Shown in pieces: positions 37,487 through 50,245 of a stretch of DNA of 64,000 nt. The position numbers and the translations under genes were made by a program. How positions within the stretch are numbered: position 1 is the stretch's first letter; each line of letters starts with the position of its first letter. The DNA is from Pholis gunnellus (taxonomy: Eukaryota > Chordata > Actinopteri > Perciformes > Pholidae): positions 5,677,947-5,741,946 of the forward strand of contig OU342811.1 of assembly GCA_910591455.2 (NCBI GenBank). Direction: 5' to 3'. The notes beneath the pieces were generated by a model that saw only the letters and a program-made list of their open reading frames with translations, did no database searches and was not told the DNA's origin.

Positions 37487-37824
37487 GAGAGGGATTAACA
37501 ATGCCCCTTTTTCTTTTCTTTAGCAAAGTAGAGACAACAAGATTTCTTCTTGGATAAAGTGGCGATAAATATTTACTGTACCTTAATTCTTTTTTATTTA
37601 GAGATATTTTTATGGTATTTGTATGACTTCTTAGAGTTTCCTTAGTCTAACAGTGTAAGGAGTACTGTGGCTTGAGGGCAGATTATTAGACAATTGGCCA
37701 AAAGTCTCTCAAACATAGGAGCAAGACCCTCAGATTGACAGGAATGCAAAATTACCAAAAACATCTCAATTTGTCATTTTGCATCTTTCTTTAGTGATGT
37801 TGTGCCGGTGATTCATCAAGCAGC
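37061..37824. other. Intergenic, with a (GT)n microsatellite at about 37451-37486
   Basis: AT-rich sequence without recognised genes. The only clear feature is an uninterrupted GT run of about 18 units. Confidence 0.5.
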
Positions 37825-37918
37825 ACATTTTGCAAGACTTTTACTTATAATGGGGTATTTTTATAGTTTGGCATCTACTTTTATTTAAGTAAATGATCTA
37901 AATACTTCCTCCACCACC
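37825..37918 (+). repeat. Dispersed repeat (TACTTCCTCCACCACC end), copy 3
   Basis: GCAAGACTTTTACTTATAAT, TTTAAGTAAATGATCTAAAT and ACTTCCTCCACCACC place this with the copies at 12060 and 25395. Confidence 0.6.
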
Positions 37919-38204
37919 GGGTTTTGTTGGCAGATACTCAGACTGATCAGGATCAAGGGCAAAAAGAAACAAATTCAGGTCATCCCTACCGCTTGTTGAG
38001 CACTATGTCTTTCCAACCAGAACTTCTATTCAGGGGGCCACTGTCGACCCATTCAGCTATCCATCTGGGCTGTGACTTGTTCTGCTTTTGACTTTGTTTG
38101 TGAAAGTTTGAGTTTCTATAGATGGCGCTATAGATGAGTGAGATAGCCCAACAAACAGGAAATATCACGAGAGCCTCTTTGTGACAGTTATATGAGCGGG
38201 TTGA

Positions 38205-38388
38205 TGGACAGCTCAGCTGTCAGGTAGGCAGAGAAGCACCAGCAACTGACTGGTGGGTGTGCAGGCAGGGCCCGGCCATATAAGGTCACTGGTCCCCAGG
38301 GAAACTCCTCCAGGCCTCTGTGCTCACTACGAACAGCCCTCCAATACATGCTGCTCACATATTCACTGATCATTAGGACTGGGATCAG
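38205..38388 (+). promoter_or_regulatory. Muscle-type promoter-like block with CArG box and possible noncoding exon
   Basis: A perfect CArG box (CCATATAAGG, 38276-38285; its TATAAGG could also act as a TATA box) lies downstream of E-boxes CAGCTG (about 38214) and CAACTG (about 38243), all in GC-richer DNA than the surroundings. A strong donor, GGGATCAG|GTAGGT, ends at 38388, so a noncoding exon of roughly 38310-38388 is possible. No coding exon follows before ckm. It could be a distal ckm promoter, a lncRNA promoter or chance. Confidence 0.35.
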
Positions 38389-38699
38389 GTAGGTAGCAGG
38401 AATTAAGAGGAGAGCACAATGAAGCTCTTACTCTCAGTAACGTCTGACAAACTACTGAAAAGAGCAGAATGCGGGCACGTGAAAAAAGACATGAAAAATA
38501 AAATCTAACTACCAAAAATAACTTACAATTGCTGTGAAAGAGTTAACTTATATATGGATGAGAGGGCACTTTAACCCCCCCCCCCAAAAATGATTGCTAT
38601 TATACTGGTTAATCTACGTGAGGCCTTCCCCTGTTAGAGATCAACTGAATACAGCCGATACTGATCATACATGTATGCAATGTGCCAACTGCTGAAAAC

Positions 38700-39075
38700 A
38701 AATGGTCTTAACCCGTCTTGAAGATCAGTCATCTCCACTTTCTAGCCAGGACCACAATGAAAATAAATCTGATCGTCATTGGTATCCATCTACCGAGCAT
38801 CCGATATCGGTGAAGCGAGGTGCCTGCACAGAGCCCAAAGGAGGTTTACAGACAACACTCACATCCTTGATCACCCTGCTGTTTTCTGGCAAGAGCTACA
38901 GAACTATTTGCTCCCATTCCAGCAGACTTCAGAGCAGCTTCTTTCCTCAGGCCGTGAGATTCCTCACCCTGTCCTCTGAACTAAAAATAGTTTTGTTTTT
39001 CTTGTGTAGCATAAAGGGACTATAACTTGCATTTCATTGTGCAACTGTCGTTAAATGACAATAAATTAACCTTAA
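38700..39075 (+). mobile_element. 3' end of a LINE (L2/Rex1-like), truncated
   Basis: The reading SSFFPQAVRFL resembles the last residues of fish LINE reverse transcriptase proteins, and TGCAACTGTCGTTAAATGAC then AATAAATTAACCTTAA resembles their 3' tail. It is 5'-truncated and frame-broken. Confidence 0.5.
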
Positions 39076-42000
39076 TTTAATAAAACAAGTCTAAGCTTAC
39101 GAAGTTATCTGATAAAAAGACTTCGATAAATCTAAATAATTCGGTTTTTGTTTGTTTTAGTCAATGTCAAATAGTTTGTAACAAGTTGTCCGTCTCGTCT
39201 ATACCCACAGATTCAAGATGTTTGTCACTCTGAATATACAAGTTGAATTGTAATATATTTACCATGAGGGTGTGCTGATTACCAGGTTATTTGACAAACA
39301 TGTGTGAGGTCAGGCACAATGATACACCAGTGGAATCCACTTCAACTGATTTATTGTAGACAGGTGCAGAACAGATGAGGCTGGCACAATCCATGCTGTT
39401 TCATTTGATCTAAACAGAAATATATACAATATATTATTATCATACACACAAAGGAAGCAATATCTTTAACAGACTAGAATTAACATAATGTTCATACATT
39501 TTAACTTGTATAACTAAAAAGGTACTGCAATCAATGTACATAGAGAAAAGACACTCACGTATTTACACAGACAAGGACTAAGTCCAGTAGAGAGCCCAGA
39601 GATCTGCTGCAGGTAAGGGCAATAAAGGCTCACACCTGAACTCAATCCCCCTATTAAGGCTCTAATCAAGACAGGCCCCTCCCACTTCCTGCTCCTCCTC
39701 ATACAGCTCTGCCTCCAGCTCCGCTCTTCACAACAACAATCATGTAAAACGCTTTCACTGGAGGCTCCATACAGAAAAGAAAAATAGTAAATAACAAAAA
39801 CACGTACAAAATCTAATAAATTACAATTACTCCACACTGCCTGTTTCCGCAATGTCCGTGAGGCCTATCTGGTCCGTCTGTGGTGCTGTCCCACTGTCAA
39901 ATCGTCGAGTGCTTGCCGGCTCTCTACGGGACATCAAACATTTCTCTTAGTTTTGCTAACTAAAGCTGATTTTACAAAAACAAGCAAATGGATTTGACAA
40001 TTAGCTCTGGTCTCATAAGGCAAGAGCCTGGAAGACTGGTCAAATCAGGGAGTGAAAACATAAAATAAAAACCCACAATTTTACATAACATGCTTTAGTG
40101 TGATCAAGGTAACGCAATATGTTGCTGCAAAGTAATGTCAAATAGGTATTTACTCCATTTCAAGCCCTTGCACGTTTGCAAACTCAAGCATATACCAGCT
40201 GACGTCAGGTCAGTCCCTGAGGGTTCAGGGTTTAAGGCTGTAGGACTTTGGGATTGGGCCTCTGTCTGCAGCCTGCAGAACGGAGCGGGTTTCAACCAAA
40301 GACATTCTATCTGTACTTAACTCTGGTTACTTGAACTGCACAATAAATGCCTTCAGTTCTCTAATGGTCTCTGTGCAACATGAAGAAGGAGGAAGTTCTG
40401 GAAGAACGGGACCACAGCTCAGTGGACTGAGACAACACATCAGATTATTCATAAAAAATGAACACCATCGCTCAGATGATGATAATCTGCTGGAAAAGTT
40501 ATAAACTTCTTTTTCATTTCTAAGTGAGGAACACATGTTAAAGAACTGTTATTTCTACATAAAATATGGAGTATCTACATTTTATAAGTGAGTATGAATT
40601 TCCTCATCCTCTGTGAAATACCAGAGGAATAAACGGCTCCATTTATAGCTCATTTTGTTTTGAAGATCTCATCGGAGAGCAGTGAAACTGCCCTTTGAAT
40701 TCATTTAATGTATAAAGAGATAAATGAGGTGACTCTGTGTGCACATTAAGACACTCCTAATAATTAAACTACTTGCAGACAGTATAGTGTTAACTCTTCT
40801 CTCCACTGGGAACTGGTTCCAAACTGAGTGTCTTTAAACCATGCAGGGCTTCACCACATATGTATTACCTCATTCTTGTCCTCAACCTCTGACCCCTGTG
40901 CAGAAAATAGAAACCACTTTATTTGTTCATCTGTTGCAATGGATATATTTAAATTCCCCTTATCACACAACTACTGTGTTTATGAGAGACGACACTGAAC
41001 TGAACAATTTAGCTCATCAATTACATACTTTATTTTGCTTACTTTATTAAGTCCTGATGTGCATTTTTATTTTTATGTGTTTTGTGAACATTTTGGAATA
41101 AGTTTTTCAGTTTGTCCAGACTGAAAACCAGAGTGGACAAAAACTGCTTTGATGTAAAACCATCTGAGTGAAAAGCTGAGCCTTTTATAAACCAGTTCAG
41201 CCTTCTAAACCTCTTTATAAACCTCACTGACCTTCATAATAACTGTTAAGTCTTTGTTCCTAAGTACACTATTATTGACTCATTAACCACTGACTTCAAT
41301 TCAAACTTGTGTTTTGATTCCTTTTATGTTTGTAAAATATAGTTTTTGTGAAGTTATTTGTAAAGTTCTTACAATAATGTATCCCCTGTAATTACATTAG
41401 TTTCTGATCACTCACTCATATGTTTTCCTGTCAGCTCAGGGTAACCTTTTTCCAATGGATGCACGCACACACACACGAACATGCACATGCGCACACACGC
41501 ACACACACACAAATGAGACAGCTGACTATCATGATTGAATTCTATCGTTATCGTATATATATATATTTCATATAGCTGTCACCTCGCAGCTGCAGTGTCC
41601 CACTCTGTCGACACATTGTCAGCATTGCCTATCATTTCAATGTCAACACTAAAAATAATATTACAGCATCTCGACTGTGCATCCTTAATCATTTATCTAC
41701 ACTTTTTTAAAGCCATGCATAATACACCAAAGTACTGATTCTTGACGGAAAGGATGATAGGAACATGTGTGTGTGCGCGTGTGTGTGTGTGCGTAACGGG
41801 GAGTTGGGTAAGAACCTGCATAGAAGGCGGTGGGACTTTACACTGGCAATACAACACCGCTGTTGACCCCCAACAGACCAGCCAACAGCAGGAAGAAATA
41901 ACGGTACACTCTGCTGTCAGTTATGTGCGTGTGTGTGTGTGTGTGTAAATCTATACATACATGCACACAGACAAGCACAAAGTGTGCATGGAGGGACATA

Positions 42001-42294
42001 CTGTAACTGCATGGATGTATGCACGTAGGTACATATCACCAAAAAAAAAATCATGCAACACACAGACACATCAGAGAACGGCAGCTTTAAAATGTCACAG
42101 CTGTCTCGCTCTGATGTAAAATTAGAAATGAATGAGTTAAATGAATGGGAACAATGACACACACATACATAGCACAGCCATATGTTCGGCATCAAGTGTT
42201 AGATGGAAAAAAAGCTGACCTGATTCAAGTAACATGTGCAATGTTTCTTGTTGAAAGCCATGCATGATTTCTTTTCTTTTAAGGGGAGACACTA
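39076..42294. other. Intergenic between klc3 and ckm, nothing recognised
   Basis: No coding exon with splice signals was found on either strand. Short CA-rich stretches occur near 41465-41512 and GT-rich ones near 41765 and 41930. Confidence 0.4.
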
Positions 42295-42418
42295 CAGGTG
42301 AATAGGGTAAAAAAGACCTAATAGATATCACCATGAAACTTACAGAGTTGATTAGTTACATTAAGAGAATAATTTGTTGTATTACAAGTTTTCTGAAATC
42401 CTATGTTTGAATATGCAA
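42295..42418 (+). repeat. Diverged direct repeat, unit 1
   Basis: AGGTGAATAGGGTAAAAAAG, TAGATATCACCATGAAAC and TACAAGTTTTCTGAAATCCT recur in the same order and strand at 42965-43088. Confidence 0.75.
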
Positions 42419-42431
42419 ATGTGGCATTAGC

Positions 42432-42519
42432 GTAATAAATATGTAATAAATATGTAATAAATATGTAATCAATATGTAATCAATATGTAATCAATATGTA
42501 ATAAATATGTAACAAATAT
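42432..42519 (+). repeat. 11-bp minisatellite, 8 units
   Basis: Eight tandem 11-mers: GTAATAAATAT three times, GTAATCAATAT three times, GTAATAAATAT once and GTAACAAATAT once. A short TATC tetranucleotide run follows near 42557-42573. Confidence 0.9.
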
Positions 42520-42964
42520 TTAACTAATTTCCCCCTGGGGATGAATAAAGTTGATATCTATCTATCTATCTATGTGCTGAGGTGCAGACATTTCCAGAAC
42601 AGAAGTCTGAACATTAGATAAAGCAAGGTTCAAAATTATTGTTTCATTTTGTTGACATACTAGAGTCAAAGGTTTTCATAGAGGGAATTTAAGATATCGC
42701 TTTGCATTACTCCATACATCAGAAAATACTGTCAACAACCATGAACATTTTTTTATATTTTCACCACATTTTTAGGAATAAAATGTATTAATCAGGCTAT
42801 GACTGATATGTCAACAAACCCCTCTGTAAACACCTTCAAAATATAGAGAGGGATGAAACTGGAAAGTTTGGTGTACAGTATATAAGAGCTACTGAAGTGG
42901 AGATTTAGAGAAAACAGCCTTTACATATACGTTTTGTTAAATTGCACATATTTTGAAGACAATA

Positions 42965-43088
42965 GAGGTGAATAGCATAAAAACAACAACTAACAGATAT
43001 CACCATGAAACTCCCCCAGGTCATTGCTGACATTAAGGCAATTGTTTTTGTGTATCACAAGTTTTCTGAAATGTTATGTTTAAATATG
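42965..43088 (+). repeat. Diverged direct repeat, unit 2
   Basis: AGGTGAATAGCATAAAAACA, CAGATATCACCATGAAAC and CACAAGTTTTCTGAAATGTT parallel unit 1, 670 bases upstream. Confidence 0.75.
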
Positions 43089-46000
43089 CCGTCCTGCTGC
43101 TTTGGTAAACAAAATCAAAATGTTGTCAGTCCGGTCAAGAGAAGGTGGACGAACAGATGAATGGACGGCTGGACAAGAGGGAGGAGCAGACAGTATGACA
43201 GCTGAGTCGACGCAATTCAATCGGGTGTACTGGTATCGGAGATGGGAGGACCTGGTGAGACGGCGCTAAAGATAGAAATCCACGGTTCACCCCCGTCACA
43301 CCGCCACCCCCTCACGAGTTACCCAGGTGGCTCATGTTTCATTGGAAGCTCACCACTGTCACCTTTACAGAATACACACAAAAACATCACAGACATTCAA
43401 AATGATTGACCAAAAATAAGATAAATGACTTATGTAACCAACAGTTCAATTTGATCCACAGTGTTGCTCTCTACAGTTGGGTGAACAATCAATAGCATGA
43501 TTCACTCAGGCATTTCAGCACCCATACACACTACATTCACAATAGTGCGGAGTAATAAAGCAAATTGGTGCAGACATTCAAATAGAAGAGACGCACTACT
43601 TTTTCTTTATCTTCTGTCTGATGGTGAGATTGGACATGTTCAAGCTTTTAACAAAAAAACGTTTGCATAGGGACTGGGTCAGGGTGCATGGATGGCACAA
43701 ACACGAGACTATTCATCCGGGAGACCGCTGTTTGTATGCGGTGTGAAACCAAAAGCACTTATTCTAAACCAAAACACGATCTATGATATAAACATATGTA
43801 GAAATGTTGATATGAAATGTTGTATTCAGCGTATCTGTGGTTTGAAGAAAACAAACAATGCAACCATTTTATTCTGATGACTGGGTTGATATCGCACAAC
43901 TCCCTCTGGAAACACTTTATACAACTTTTTCACATGCGGTCAAACTCCCCAACACCTGTAAACAGACTTTGATGTGAAGAGCTTTAGTGACCTACGCTTC
44001 ACTCCGAATGGGACACAAGATGTGAGCAGCGGCCTAAAAGGTGAGTTGTACGCCAAACCATCCACCCAGATATCCCAAGCAGCAGTTATGTTTCCTCCAT
44101 CACATATTTGTTTAAAGCTAATCAATATCCCACAACATATTTTGTAGGAGATAAAGTTGGAATAAAACAAAGCACAGTGAAACATTTTCATCACCTTGGA
44201 CTTATTCAGTGTTGTCTTCAACCAAACACAAAGCCTCACACCTCATTGGTCAAAACACCGTCCCTCCTCCTTACGCAGCACCGCTCATTCCAATCTGACA
44301 CTTTTCACCGTGTGACAGACTTAACATGTACACGTTGACAGAGTCCTCTTACAAATGCCTGGGTCTATTTCAGGTGCTCCGCAAACTGTTAACATGATTT
44401 TTTTCTGGCTCAGAACTCCTATGTCGTAAGAGTTAATCCAGGTTATGAGGAATCCAAAGAAGGCATCAGGGCTGCTGCTGTTTCCGGAGATTCTTTCACA
44501 AGAGAATCACTTCCCTTTGAGTTACGTCTTTATATGTGGGGTTAAGAATAAAGCACAAATGTCAAACCTTTGAAATACACTGTCTTGATAAACACCAACA
44601 AAAAACACGACGACTAAAGTTCAGGAAACTGACCACACCTTGAGTTCAGTAATTTCTTGTTACATCCTCAGGTTTCACTCTCTCTCTCTCAGTGCAAAGG
44701 ACCACAAAGACAAATTGCTGAGCTATAAGATGTTGTATAATGTTTGTAGGATCATCCCAAATGTGCGTCAGTTGAAGCCGACAGTGGTCGGACTGCCAGT
44801 TGTTGCTGGCAACACCCGTGTGTGAATGCGTGAATGCATATAATCCTCAAATGCTCCCTAAGGCCTTTGCTGTGAATAAGAATCTGCCATCACACTGCAT
44901 GCCAGCTCAAACAAGCTGGATATATATATATATATATATGTTTCTGAACTTACGATCCATGATTACCTTATTACCTAGATTGTTTGATTTTGATTGAAAA
45001 AAGGATCTTATGTGATGCAATAAAAATATTTCTTAACAAAGATGATTCCAGTGTGTTTAAGTGGATTTTTCTTTGGTTTTAAGCATATTTTGATGATTAT
45101 CTGGATAATTTTGTGAATCACAATCATTTTGGCCAGAATAATCGTGACATCCAATTCACACATTTGCTAATGCACACACACACACACACTTCACCAACTC
45201 TCTGCAATCTTGTATGCTCCTGTAACACAGATTGGCCTGTGCAAACCATTTCCTGTATGGATCAGAACTACATTTTAAACATTTCCTCACATAGACGAAC
45301 ATCAGATAACAGACACTAAATCATGTCATTTAGCGTGCACGAAGCCCATAAAAGTATTCAGCTATGGTTTTTTTGCTCATGAGGTTCAGATGGAATCGTT
45401 ATAAATGATTCACAGTGTTCCGTGTTACATAACTGTCCTTGGTGCCTGTTTCCCCGGGGCAGCTGCAGGGTTCTGGGGCGGCGTGGGGGGGCGTGGGGGG
45501 GTTGGGTGGGAGCTGGTATGGGCGTGTTGGTGTGGGGGAGTGCTGAAGGATACAATGACAGTCTAAACTGGGATACTGGATCTGTGCCACGGTGGCAAGC
45601 GAACTACAGGACTGGCTGGTCTGAATACATACACAGCACATCTCACACGTCAGTCAGCGTGACCTTTAAGTTTTATTGATGGGGGTTTGTGGGACAGGAT
45701 GTAGTGAAGGATAAACCTGTATATTTCTATATGTGAAATAGACTCAATACACTCTTTAAGGCTGCTACAAGTCTACGACGGTCCTTTACAGCTGCTGCTC
45801 TGTTGCCACACATGAAATGTACAGGTATTTATCATCTGTGTCACCTTATTATTCATCTTACATATTTTTTCTCTGCATGTGGATGCATTTATCATTTTGG
45901 GTCCGGCATTGGCAATCTGCAACTGATTGTAGCAACACGGAGAAAGACTACTTTGTGAAACAGTGGCCTGTGTGTTGAAGCAAAGGAGCTGAGAATCAAA

Positions 46001-48685
46001 GTGACTCTCTGAATCCCTACGCTCCTGAACACAACAGTCATCTGCAAATTTGCAGTTACAGAAGCCAGTTGAACGTATAAATACGACCACCAAGGTGCAC
46101 CCATCTGTAGTATGTGTGCTAAGTATCAGTATGTACTGTGATGCAGTTTCTCTATATCGATTATGTGTTCGAATGAAACACTGACGTCTATTCATTTAGC
46201 AAGTTTATCACATATCTTATATCTGGGTAGACAAAAACTGTAAAATATGACAACCAGTCAGCCCCACCATCTGAGCATCTCCGCCCACAGCTTTAGAACT
46301 AACTTTGCAAAGGTGCATCATATTTTTCCTCACAAGCCAATCACAGCGGACTGGGCTTTTTCGAGAGGGGGGCAGACGCTAAACCGGTACGTTTCAGATA
46401 GAGAGTGAAGATAGATGTATTCAGAGGGACAGTAGGAGAAAAAAAGTGTTTTTTGAACGTAAACATGTTTTAGTGGAAACCCAGAACACAAGTATGAACC
46501 TGAAAATGAGCATCATATGCCACGAGGGATATCCATCATTCGACTTTGAATAGGCACATATATAGATTTATAAACTGGAATATTAATTTGGTATAAATAA
46601 TTGATTATCATCAGATTTAGCATTACATGCAAATCCCAGATTTTCAAGTGAGAACAGCTTGGTTGTAGATAGAGTACCAACAGGCCTAGAACAGAGCCTT
46701 GTGGTGCGCCAAAACAAAGCACTGAGCATGGAAGTGAGCATTAAGCAGGTTCCCTAATAACTTTAATGGTCCCTTTTAGCCTTGTATGTTTGGGGAAAGC
46801 TCAATGTTTAGCTTCACCTGTTTTCAAGCTCTGTCACAAGCCAACGCCCTCATTATCTGCACACACAGCTACAAATACGAGCTCTGACTTTTATTTGCTT
46901 TCTCCACCCTAACGTCCCAGCAGGTGTAAGCTTTCAAGCTAGCCTCTTCCTGCTGAAAAATATGCTGATTTGAATGCTCAACACCACAACTCCTCCCAAA
47001 AAGTGTGTATTGTTGTGGAAATTTATCATATCGTTCTTTTAGGTATAACTTGTATCGCTTAAACCTGCATATATGTAGATGAGGCCAACCAGGCTCATTT
47101 AAAACCTAACGATAAATGAGTTCATCGGTATTTTAGCATTTCTGACTTGCTGTAGTGTTATTTCACCACCTAACCCTCTTCCCACGAAAAGGCTGGGAAC
47201 TGGCCTTGGTCTGTGCAGCGGCAGACAGAGGAGGACGACATCTGCGAAGGGGGGGTGAAGGGAGGAGACGAGATAACGTGCATATACTCTGTTTTTGTCT
47301 ATTTCTTGTTGTTAGACCTCCGAACCATCTGTGGGGAAAGAGCTCTATCCATTCAGCTGAATTATCATTAGTGTCTGTTAAATAAATATGTTTTATATTT
47401 TAAGAGTTTTCTCATCTCGATTATTTCTCACCGGGAGGTTAAAAAGATTATTTTCCACGACATGTATCACTCTCAACTCACAATAATGTTGAAAGAGCTC
47501 TATTTTAGGATATCAAAATAACACGTAACACAACAAGATCTGAAAACATCGACTCTGTTCTTTGGACTGTTGCTGTGGACTATAAAACATGTGTACTCAT
47601 TCTACCTGTCTTATAAAACCCACACTTAAATAAATATACATTCTTATATGTTATGGTAAAGCACACTGTAGAAGAGATCAATTTACTTTGGATTGTTTGC
47701 TGGTGAACTGTATTTTACCACTATGTATTATTATTTGTTTAATTTGTTTATTTGTGCACGTTTACAGGCCCGTGGGGTGGATTGATGGGCCAAGGGATGT
47801 GAAAAGAAATTATTCTAATTGCTGGCTTGTTATAAATCCAAATAAATGATCATTTGTCATGATGAATCATAAAATCTGCACAATAAAAATCTGACTTCCA
47901 AAATTACAATACTTTTGAATTTTCACTGAGTTGTTATTTTATTATATTTTTTTGTTCAATTTCAGAGTGCATTTGCAGTCTTTTGTTTTTTGTATATTAG
48001 TTATTTGCTCTCTGTCATGTTTTGGGGAAACCTGCATCTTATGTAAGACGGCTGTCTGCGTCAGTGTCTCTGAGCTCCGTCCTTCAATTTCTATTTCGTC
48101 ACATGATGTGCGTGTGATTTAATATCTGTCTGTGGGTAAATTACTGAGGTCTATCACATTACCAGTGGTGGGGGGGGGGGTCTCACAATTAGAGTGAGAT
48201 CTGACTCGGAGTATAACCTTCTGAGAGCCCAGACTTAACTAACGTCCTTTTGCATTGGATTCAAAGTGATACTAACATAAAACACGTTGGGCCAGATATT
48301 TGATATGATATCTGAATATGAAGGAAAGCACAAGGCATGAAACGCAGAACATTTCTGTTTTCCCTCCTCTGACTTGCCAAATGTCTATGTCACGACACAA
48401 CATTCCACACAGGGAGCAGTAACGCATATCCTAACCTCAAACATGCACACCTCCACTTAGCGTATTGGTATAAGTGAGCGGGACCACAGCTCAATGAAAT
48501 ACAATCTGTAATCTTGAATATTCCGATGATGTAATCAAAGACAAAGTGGTTATTTGAACTCCTAAACAGGATGACAGACAGAACTCTGGTTACTCGGAGT
48601 CATCGACTCACCAGAGACACTAATTAATGGAGAGATTCAGTGCATGTGCATACATGCCTACAATAAGTGTCCGAACCATTAGAGC
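43089..48685. other. Intergenic upstream of ckm, mostly unrecognised
   Basis: No coding exon was found. A TA microsatellite lies at about 44918-44939. A block near 46280-46520 (AAACCCAGAACACAAGTATG, AACCTGAAAATGAGCATCAT) resembles, from memory, a common percomorph repeat. A G-rich stretch is at 45474-45540 and a poly-G run near 48168-48180. Confidence 0.4.
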
Positions 48686-48828
48686 CACCTGCTTTTCTTA
48701 AACTGACCAGCTGAAAGCAGGTGAAAAATGTCAATCATTTTCAAACTACAGCCAAGATGATACATTAATATCTTGAAAAAGACATCTTTTAAATTCCATT
48801 TAATGACATTTTATTATACTAAAAATAG
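48686..48828 (+). promoter_or_regulatory. Putative ckm muscle enhancer (three E-boxes and a MEF2 site)
   Basis: E-boxes CACCTG (48686-48691), CAGCTG (48708-48713) and CAGGTG (48718-48723) lie within 38 bases, followed by a canonical MEF2 site CTAAAAATAG at 48819-48828. This is about 420 to 560 bases upstream of the inferred ckm start. Mammalian MCK is controlled by an upstream enhancer with paired E-boxes and MEF2, so the role is inferred by analogy. Confidence 0.55.
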
Positions 48829-49161
48829 TGGAAATGTGAATTACTGGAATCATATTAATCTACAGTTACTCTCATTGTAAATCCCTTGGGTTAAAACATT
48901 GGCCAGTGAATCTAATTTCACCACCAGTGCAATAATGGCTGCGCATGCATTTAATATATAAACATATGAGGGCGCATGTGCTTTTGTACACGGCTGTCCA
49001 CTACTGTTCTGCCCTGCAGGCTCCCAGCAGCTACGAGCAGGCAGAAGGTGAAAAGGTTGGACCAAGTGGCCGCAGCTGTTACTCGCCTCTTGGCTCAAGT
49101 GTTGTGTGATATTGGTTCTTGCCTTTTAGAAAGTCACCCAGACACAGAAGACCCCCTGCGA

Positions 49162-49320
49162 CCAATCAAACGAGGGGACCCCGAGTCCAGTCAGCCAATA
49201 GGGACAGAGGTCTAGGTATAAATATTTAAGCCCTTCATCTGGCAAAGTTGGGCAACTCCTACATTCGGTGGACAGGATCTGATCCCGGGATTTGTTACCT
49301 CTTTCTTTTCTCCTAACCAG
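49162..49320 (+). promoter_or_regulatory. ckm core promoter and noncoding exon 1
   Basis: CCAAT boxes at 49162 and 49195 precede TATAAATA at 49217-49224. Transcription is expected near 49248. A noncoding exon then ends at the donor CTAACCAG|GTAAAA (49320). It would splice to the acceptor at 50642, 20 bases before the ATG, the usual vertebrate CKM layout. A further E-box, CAGCTG, is at 49073-49078. Confidence 0.7.
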
Positions 49321-50185
49321 GTAAAAAAAAAAGAAGCAAATCAATGCTTAGTCAGGCTTTTTCATAAATCCAAAGGGAAAGATTGTGGAGATTTTTCTAT
49401 ATCAGTATGGACAGACACCTCTCCCTTAGCCCAAAAACTAAATTACTCTAAGACAAGGAAACATTTTGAACCAAATCTCTGTCAGACAGATTCCTCCACT
49501 GGAGCCATGAAAACTTTTTTTTGTCTCCACGCATTCTTTTTGTGGATGGAATGGAAACTACTAAAATCTCCTCTGATCGTTCTCTATCAGTGCACATTGT
49601 AGTGAAACTTCTCTTGAAGCTCTTGGTTTTCTTGGACATGGGTAGCAATGGTATGCAGTGAGGTGTCACTGAAAAAAGTTGTGGCCATCAGCTGTTGCTG
49701 ACGCCAGCAGGGCAGACTTGAAGTGCGTCCTCGAATAGTTTAGGGCGCTTGATTTAGTCATGGGAGTTGTGGGGCCATCAGTGAGGCATGCAATGCTTTG
49801 ACCTTTTAGTGCACCAGGTGTCATCAATCAACTGCACCTCAACCAAACTTACAGAACTCTGTCTGATGGAGAGACAGATTGGCTTGTAATAGATATAGTA
49901 TGAAGAGACGGAGGACTTTAAATGTTTTATTGCTTCTGGTACCAAAGCACTTTTTCTGCTTTGTATTGCAGCATTGTACGACTAAGTTTGCAGTAGTCTG
50001 AGGCTGAATGGAGTTAGAGAGAGAGAGAGAGAAGAGAAAATCATTCATCCTAATGTGACATGGGAGGGGGTGCAGGACAAGAGAGAGGGGGCACAGCCAC
50101 GCTATTAATAATCTTCTGCTGTGAGGGGGGAGACAGGTGGTGAGACAGTCAGAGAGGCACGACAGCTGGACGGAAAGCATGTCAA

Positions 50186-50245
50186 GAGAGCAGCTGACCG
50201 ACAGAGAGAGGGAGAGAGGGGGGGGGGGAGAGAGAGAGAGAGAAA
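50186..50245. repeat. (GA)n / poly-G purine tract, ckm intron 1
   Basis: GA repeats interrupted by a run of about 11 G. A poly-C run of 16 follows at about 50457-50472. Both are simple repeats in ckm intron 1. Confidence 0.85.

Noticed and set aside
38419..38520. Short + strand frame starting MKLLLS after the putative exon at 38388
   Set aside because: About 29 residues with no domain or signal cleavage pattern. A leader-like start by chance is likely.
42905..42915. TATAAG-like word preceding a possible transcript
   Set aside because: It lies in AT-rich repeat DNA between two direct repeats and no exon follows.
45474..45540. G-rich block suggesting a CpG-island promoter
   Set aside because: It is dominated by GTGGGGG runs with few CpG, has no TATA or donor nearby, and no gene follows on either strand.
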